Below are positions 57,815 to 64,000 of a DNA stretch of 64,000 nucleotides, piece by piece. Every line of letters starts with the position of its first letter. Position 1 is the stretch's first letter. The position numbers and the translations under genes are program-made. Location: assembly GCF_002127325.2 (NCBI RefSeq), contig NC_035435.2, positions 12,531,893 to 12,595,892 of the forward strand, read 5' to 3'. Below the pieces are notes generated by a model. It made no database searches. It worked only from the letters and a program-made list of their open reading frames with translations, and was not told the DNA's origin. The DNA is from Helianthus annuus. Taxonomy: Eukaryota; Streptophyta; Magnoliopsida; Asterales; Asteraceae.

Positions 57815-57848
57815 AAACCCCCTGCGAAGCACGGGGTGTTCTACTAGG
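57815..57848 (+). other. Possible Helitron 3' terminus
   Basis: CCCCCTGCGAAGCACGGGG can form a short hairpin, followed 8 bases later by CTAG. This is the layout of plant Helitron 3' ends (hairpin, then CTRR). The next base is G rather than the usual T, and no 5' TC end was identified. Confidence 0.4.
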
Positions 57849-58440
57849 GTCGATGCAAATATCAACTACATACATAACACGGGTCGATCCATCCTCAAGT
57901 AAGTAAATAGGGTGAATTTGTTGTCTCAATATTTACAAGGATCGTCATTGTGGTTGTTAGTTAAATAACTTATGGATCGTCATTATGGTTGTTAGTTAAA
58001 TAACTTTTGGGTTGTGTATCTGTTTTAGCTTACCACCTGATTTCCTGATGCGTAGGAGTTCAATATTTCGATTACACTATTAAATGGATAAACTTTTTAT
58101 ATAACTAAATTGGATATATGAAAAACCTCCCATGAAATCTTCATTTCACTACCCAGCTGGGTGTCGGGTGCGAATTATGTACCTGCTGCATATTGTCGAC
58201 TCCGCGGCAATGATTTGTGGGATCAGTCTTAAGTCAAAATTGCAACCCAATAATTGTAATAATTATGGGTCAAATGCACCGAATCATCCTCCTCAATGAC
58301 ACCGTAATCTCCTAAATTAAACTACTGTATTTCTCTTTAAATATCAAGTTGTTATTCAAATTAATTAGAAATTCATATGAATAAGAAAAAACTCAGCCTT
58401 TGTTCACTCACAAAATCTTCTACTATGCTTGTTAAGATGG
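57849..58440. other. Unassigned sequence before the copia remnant
   Basis: No gene. Contains a tandem pair of ~45 bp (GGATCGTCATTRTGGTTGTTAG at about 57940 and 57974). GGTATCATAGCAGAG near 58440 looks like a decayed PBS. Confidence 0.35.
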
Positions 58441-59529
58441 TATCATAGCAGAGTTTTTGATTTTAGGATCAAGACGACACCCAATGTCCCAATATCTTTA
58501 AAAGAACGTATTAAAAATGTAAAAATACCCCTAAACTTAATGGAATAGCAAACGCGGCTCACACTATGATGGGGAACGGAATAGATCATGGACATTTGAT
58601 TGTGGAGCCACCGACACCATGAATTACGATCAATCCGATCTTGTCTTATTATGTAAACCAAGAACATCCCACATACAAATGGCAAATGGTGGAAAATGGA
58701 TGTGAAGAAAGAGGGAACTATTGAGATTTCACCAACACTAAAACTCTCTAATTGTCTCTATGTTCCCACTCTATCACACAAACTCTTATCAATAAGCAAT
58801 GTGACAAAAGAATTAAATTGTTCGGTTCTTATGTATCCTACATTTTGTATCTTGTAGGACGGGAGTGATTATTGGGCGTGGCTCTAAAATACAAGGGTTA
58901 TATAACACGGATGAGGCGACTCAAAATGGTATTGTGATGCTAGCTCGTGGAACAGTATAATAGGAAGCATGGTTATGGCATAGAAGATTGAGGCATCAAA
59001 CTACGGGTTAGTTACATATTTTAGTTCCCAAACTTTTTCCATCTAATAGTACGTCACATTGTGAAATATGTGTGTTAGCTAAGAGTCACATAAAAACCTT
59101 TTAACCAAACAACACGAGAGTTGATTTTGCCATTTTCGTTAATTCATTCTAATATGTGGGGTCCCGCTCCAGTTAGTTATTGGATGACAACGTTTTCGAT
59201 ACTTTGTGATTTTTGTTGATGATTGTACTCAAATGACTTGGATTTATTTCTTAAAAAATAAACTAAGGTCCTTGATAAAACAAACACAGTTTTAAAGTAA
59301 TATACAAATTCTTCGATTTGACAATGGAGAGGAGTTTGTTAATACCCATATGAACCAATTTTTCCAAACCAAAAGGATAATTCATCAAACCACATGTCCA
59401 CATACTCCATATCAAAATGGAGTAGCTGAACATAAGAATCATATTTTTTTTAAAAGCCATGCACTCTTCTAATTTAATCCCGAGTTCCCAAAGTTTTTTG
59501 GCTTGAAGCTCTTGCTGCAACCACATATC
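58441..59529 (+). pseudogene. Decayed Ty1/copia protease-integrase
   Basis: In several plus frames: WTFDCGATDTMN (protease with DCGA instead of DSGA) near 58590, LYVPTLSHKLLSISN near 58757, HCEICVLAKSH near 59050 (the Cys pair of the integrase finger), then DNGEEFVNTHMNQFF near 59317 and CPHTPYQNGVAEHKN near 59395. It ends with EALAATTY at 59529, where gypsy LTR-like DNA begins. Many stops and frameshifts. Gag and RT are absent from the window. Confidence 0.75.
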
Positions 59530-60948
59530 TGTAACACCCCTAAAAATATTAAACTATATATGTGTGTAAACATGTATAAGTAATCTTATTGATATTAAAT
59601 TTAGTGAAAATAAAACTAGGGTATTTAACTTAGTTAAATATCTATGATAAATGATAAATAAATAAGGGAATTTAACCTTAATTATAAACTTTACAACTAG
59701 AGGGACCAGATTTGACAAAATTGAAACTTGTTTTAAAACAAGTTTTATAATTGCAAACACACACTTGAGGTGTGTTTATCCTGGTCGACCAAAAACACAG
59801 AAGAAACAGAGCTCTTCATCTCAAACCCTAAATTACTCAAATCCTTTCAAAAATCAAAGAAAAAATCGATTAGGAATCAATCCCAAGCTAAAATCATGAT
59901 CACCAACCTTAGAGGATCAAAAAGTATGCTTAATTTTGATCTTTGGTGAAACCTTGAATTGTTATGAATTCTCATGAATGAAATTCTTGAAAGATTAATT
60001 GATATTATGGCTAAACTAACATGAATACAAGTCTAGGAACGAGCCCTAGATAAGAATTTGGTGATTTTGAATCATAATCACTTGAATTAATGAATTATCA
60101 TATGTGTAGTATATGGGTTATGTGAATAGAATGAAGAACACTTGAATTTTAAGAATGATTAGTGTTACTTGAATGTTTGGAATTAAGTTTAAGTGTGGTT
60201 ATAGTATTCTTGAACATATGAATTGAAATACTATGCTTTAACATGGTTAAAGTCATTAATCATGAACATGATAGTGTTAGGATACTAATTACGCACACGA
60301 GATGTTTGATAAAATGCTTGAATGAACTTGAAATAAGTGAGAATTATGAAAGAATCACTTATTTGACTAGTTGAAAGCATTGGATGTTGAATATAGAAAT
60401 ATGAATTCTAAACGATATGTCCAAATTGGATTTTATAGGCAATTTGGGTGGATCGTCTAGTAATCAAGGAGGATCAAATAACCGTTCGAAAGGAAAGCTT
60501 TAAAAGGTTCGTGGCTATACGCTTCGTAAATTTTGTTATTATGTTATGTTCGATTATATTGAGTGATAGAAGTATCATTGTGAAGTTCGGTTGATATAAT
60601 ACGGTGGATTCCGTAAGATCAAACCGGATAAAGTAATTGAGAAAATTACTTGTCTTTAGAAAGTGAAAGTGATGGATTTCACTATAAATAACAAACGGGT
60701 CAAATTGATTCGAGTAACTAATGTTTGGTGACATAAAGTGATGGATGTCGTTAATAAAACCAAACGGGTTAAAACAACCAAAGTAATGAAACTTTGGTGA
60801 ATTAAGGCGATGGATTTCGCTAAGAAAGTTAATTGGGTCAATAGTGTGGCACCTGAGGAAAATCTGCAACAATCTTGATCTATCACTTCACTCCTCTGTG
60901 CTTACTTTGCTAAATTTCGGGACGAAATTTCTTTCAAGTTGGGGATGA
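59530..60948 (+). mobile_element. Truncated gypsy element joined to a long 3' LTR
   Basis: Begins TGTAACACCCCTAAAAAT, a typical gypsy LTR start. The last bases before 60949, TTTCGGGACGAAATTTCTTT then GTTGGGGATGA, are the usual end of gypsy pol and a polypurine tract. No PBS or pol coding text is seen between, so most of the internal region is missing, or two families are fused here. Confidence 0.5.
60598..60850 (+). repeat. ~69-bp tandem repeat, about 3.5 units
   Basis: Units start near 60598, 60668, 60737 and 60806 with GTGATGGATTTCACTA-like text and share AAACGGGTC. They are diverged. Confidence 0.6.
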
Positions 60949-63837
60949 TGTGACAACCCGAACTTTACGGTTAGTGTCTTTCAATCTTGTGACTCCGATT
61001 CCTCACTAGGATTACTTCCTCGCATATTATTATTTTAATGAATCCGTTAATCGCTCAGGATGTTGTTAAACATAAATGGTTATTGATTGTGCGGTGGGTT
61101 TCATTGTATCACATGACTAGTGTTGGGCCGCCTAGACTATAACTGTTCTTAAACCGCATTGGGCCGGTTAATAGTGTTGTGTTTTGGGCCGGTTATTAGC
61201 ATGATTGGGCCGTTTAAGACTATGAAACATATATTTGGCCCAATCTCCTTCTATTATGTCTACGTAACATCTAGGGGAGCACATAACCTATTCCTTTGCA
61301 TAACCCTATTTCTTCCCCATAAAGATATCTCATCGGCAGTGGATAAACCCCCCTTCTCTCTCGTAACCTCCTGTTCTAGCCGTAAACTTTCAATTGGTAT
61401 GTTTCCTTCATCCGATAGTTATAGAAGTGATTATATTGTTTATGTTTGAACCGTGAATAAGTGTTGTGTGTTAGACTATCAAACATGATCATAGGGATGG
61501 TTGTAAATTGTTTAATCTTGATTACATGTGTGCTGATTGACGAAAGGTGTGTATACATGATATATGGATAACTGGTGATTAATGTATTAGGGTTATCTTT
61601 GGGTTCGATGGGTATTATTCTTGTTGATTAGTTATGACTGATTGTGTGCAACTTGTTAATGTCTCGTAGGTGCATTATTACATATTTAGTTCGGATCACA
61701 AAGAAACATGGCTGCATTCGTTATAATATACCTAAGTTGGATGTAACCTGTTTGTGTCTTGATGTTGATTAGTGTTTATTAATGAACTAGGGATAGTATG
61801 AGATGAATGATTGGGTTGATGATAATGATGATATATGACAGTGTGTGTGACCCTAAACTGATATTATAATAATAAAGATCCGACACACACTTTTGACTAC
61901 GCAATCCTTATTGGGCCACAACACTAGACATCAATTAATATCATTTATCAGTATGGCCGACAAGCATATTTAAATGTTCTAAATCTTATTGGACCGAGTA
62001 GAATGATAAAGTCACATGGGCTATCAAACTTTTGAGAGACCACGTGATATTAAGGCCCAATAGCAGAAGATTAATCTGCCATTAGTGTGAGTGGTCCAAT
62101 AAGAACAGATGATGTAGTTGTTCGGTCCATTGATAGCTATTAGATATTGAATGGTTAATGGAACTGGATATGCATATGTGTTAAGCCCTTGTCATCGATA
62201 ATGGGTATGTGATATGCATCCTTGTGTGGGGTAGTTTCTGTAAACACAAAACAATATTATAATATGGTAAAAAGGAATGCTTAGGATTTTTGCAAATCAT
62301 GGAAACCACTACTAAATCTGTATCAAAGGTGAAACGGGTGGGCCTAGGGTGCAGCTGGGCCGTGAACTCGAGTTCAGCCGTGCAAGTTGCGGGCTGGTTT
62401 TGTTTAGGCCAGGATGTTGTGATCGGCCGCTGGGCTGCTATGGGCCGGTGTCAAGTGGGCCGCACCTAAATTTGAATAACGTAACGAACAGTCAAGTGTT
62501 GTTAGTCGGTCATGGTTGTGAATTAGAAACGCACGATGTTCGGATTGTGAAGTAGGTAATGGACTTTGTAATATATGATTTAATAAACAAACATACACTG
62601 GCCGATTGATCACATGTTAGTTAATAAGTTGGATTATAAACTAGTGGGTGTCATTGGACTACTTGTATGAGTTGGGCCAGATAACATATTGGATAGTTCT
62701 AATGTTGTGTGTTAGCTATTTGGGCTGCATATCATGTACTAGTGTCTGGCCCACTCAACTAAAACAATGCCTAACTGGGGCCGGGAGTAATTGGGCCACA
62801 TGTTGAGTTGGTTAACCGACATGAACTTGAGGAAATCATGGGTCACAATGAAGTCCAGATAAGTATAGTGGGCCGTATGTGCTAAGTGGTTATGAAATGG
62901 TTTAACTGCTATGATTTGAGTTACATGAATGTATTATACGAACAATTACGGTTTATTATGTGAACATGAATATGTGAATTAACTGTACGCGTAACGTGTG
63001 GGTTATGTGCAACTGAGATTAATTGTTGTCTGTAATCGTGATAGGACGCCTGTGATTAACTATTAAGCAGTTAACTAAATCTTACCGAGCAAACCAAAGT
63101 TGAGTTCACTACTTTGAGTATGCGTCCCGATGGTTGGGACAGTCAGTGGGTATCCCGGGGAGGGATAAATCTTTTGGGTAAAACTGGGATGTCGGATAAT
63201 ATTCTCACTCTCTATCTTTTAAGTCCCATCTTTTGCTATCGTGGGTGGTAGCGGGGTATTAGTTGGTAGCGCTACTTAGGTTTGGCACCCTCACCCCGTT
63301 CCTGAGAGAGGGCGGGTGTGAACTAATGACCCAGTCGGGCCCAGTGCTTTGATAGGAGCATTGGGGAACGGGCAAAACATACATCAGGAGCCGTCTTGTT
63401 TAGTATCCAGATATTATCAACATTGCTTTCGTATTTGTTAAACAAACTGGATTAAATACTTGGTAACTAACGTTTTATTAAAACTGTGAACTCGCCAGCT
63501 TTGTCTAATACACTTGTTGCATGCTCGCAGGTCGTTAGGTATTCTGGGTTGAGGAACTTGCTGTCTGAGGAAGCTGGAGTGGTCATGGGTCGACTGAAGA
63601 GATTCATGAGATGTTCTTGATATTATAACTTGGCTTATTGATACTGTTTGACTTTAGTTTTCTATTTTGCTTCCGCTGAACTTATTGGGATTTACTAAAT
63701 TTATTATTGGTATAATTCTTTAATAATTGGTATTTGTTTACAAAATTATCATGAGTTCAATATGATTGGTGGCTCGTTATTGGTTTGTCACACGCCTAGC
63801 AGGGACACTCCCTAGGTGGTATTTTCGGGGTGTGACA
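60949..63837 (+). repeat. 2.9-kb gypsy LTR
   Basis: Starts TGTGACAACCCG after a polypurine tract and ends GGGGTGTGACA. No coding region is supported inside. The flank at 63838 (AATAGGATG) could encode the NR of the copia integrase that ended at 59529, but no 5-bp target duplication is visible. Confidence 0.6.
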
Positions 63838-64000
63838 AATAGGATGTCTTAATGTAAACCAGAAAGGTTACATGAATAAAGACGTCGAGTTGATACCGGA
63901 TTTTGAAGTAATGAATTTTGAAGTAATGAATACTATAGTCGTTAGTTGAGGAAGGTTACGTTGAAAATAGGTCATAAACTCAGGATTGAGTATGACTAAA
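63838..64000. other. Flank after the LTR, no gene recognised
   Basis: The first codons fit the interrupted copia integrase (NRM), but a stop follows and the rest is not recognised. GATTTTGAAGTAATGAATTT contains a 17-bp tandem duplication (GAATTTTGAAGTAAT) near 63910. Confidence 0.3.

Noticed and set aside
1..64000. tRNA, rRNA, bacterial operon or plastid DNA
   Set aside because: No tRNA cloverleaf or rRNA core motifs were recognised; the TGGTATCAGAGC hits are primer binding sites, not tRNA genes.

Overview
This is nuclear DNA from a flowering plant. Coding exons are split by GT-AG introns, Ty3/gypsy, Ty1/copia, LINE, SINE and hAT-type elements are nested in each other, and the only intact host gene is a 14-exon serine carboxypeptidase-like (SCPL) gene. 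Repeat style suggests a eudicot, possibly Asteraceae; that assignment is inference from family resemblance only.

Layout. 1-27417 is a nest built on two copies of one Tat-lineage Ty3/gypsy family. Copy A (1-5637, 5' part outside the window) is inserted in the integrase gene of copy B (5638-27417). Copy B also holds a gag-only Ty1/copia element (6704-12232, TSD ATTAT) and a composite insertion (13749-25215). The composite is an unclassified ~2.1 kb element containing a young chromodomain Ty3/gypsy element (14013-23362, TSD GTTAC), one LTR of which carries a hAT-type MITE (14533-14717). Both Tat copies carry a spliced gene on the antisense strand between pol and the 3' LTR. In copy A it is still open over four exons (445 codons), and both copies keep a TATA box 149 bp upstream of its ATG.

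27418-38240 holds the SCPL gene (coding 30264-37960, + strand, 459 aa) with its promoter. Intron 3 contains a ~1.5 kb TIR element with 42-bp repeats; intron 5 contains a SINE with a perfect 17-bp target duplication. The encoded enzyme keeps Ser, Asp and His but has altered residues around the nucleophile and the oxyanion region.

38241-45453 is a graveyard of LINE pieces, SINE, TIR elements (including a 646-bp hAT-type element with 8-bp TSD) and a calmodulin-domain kinase pseudogene split by a 1.2-kb miniature LTR element (44132-45332, TSD AACAC).

45454-55881 is one LINE on the minus strand (14-bp TSD) into which a very young Ale/Retrofit-like copia element (50570-55225) and a 155-bp hAT MITE have inserted. 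55896-64000 holds a lone sugar-transporter exon, a possible Helitron end, a decayed copia pol interrupted by gypsy LTR material, and a 2.9-kb LTR.

All LTR comparisons, repeat counts and splice models were done by eye.
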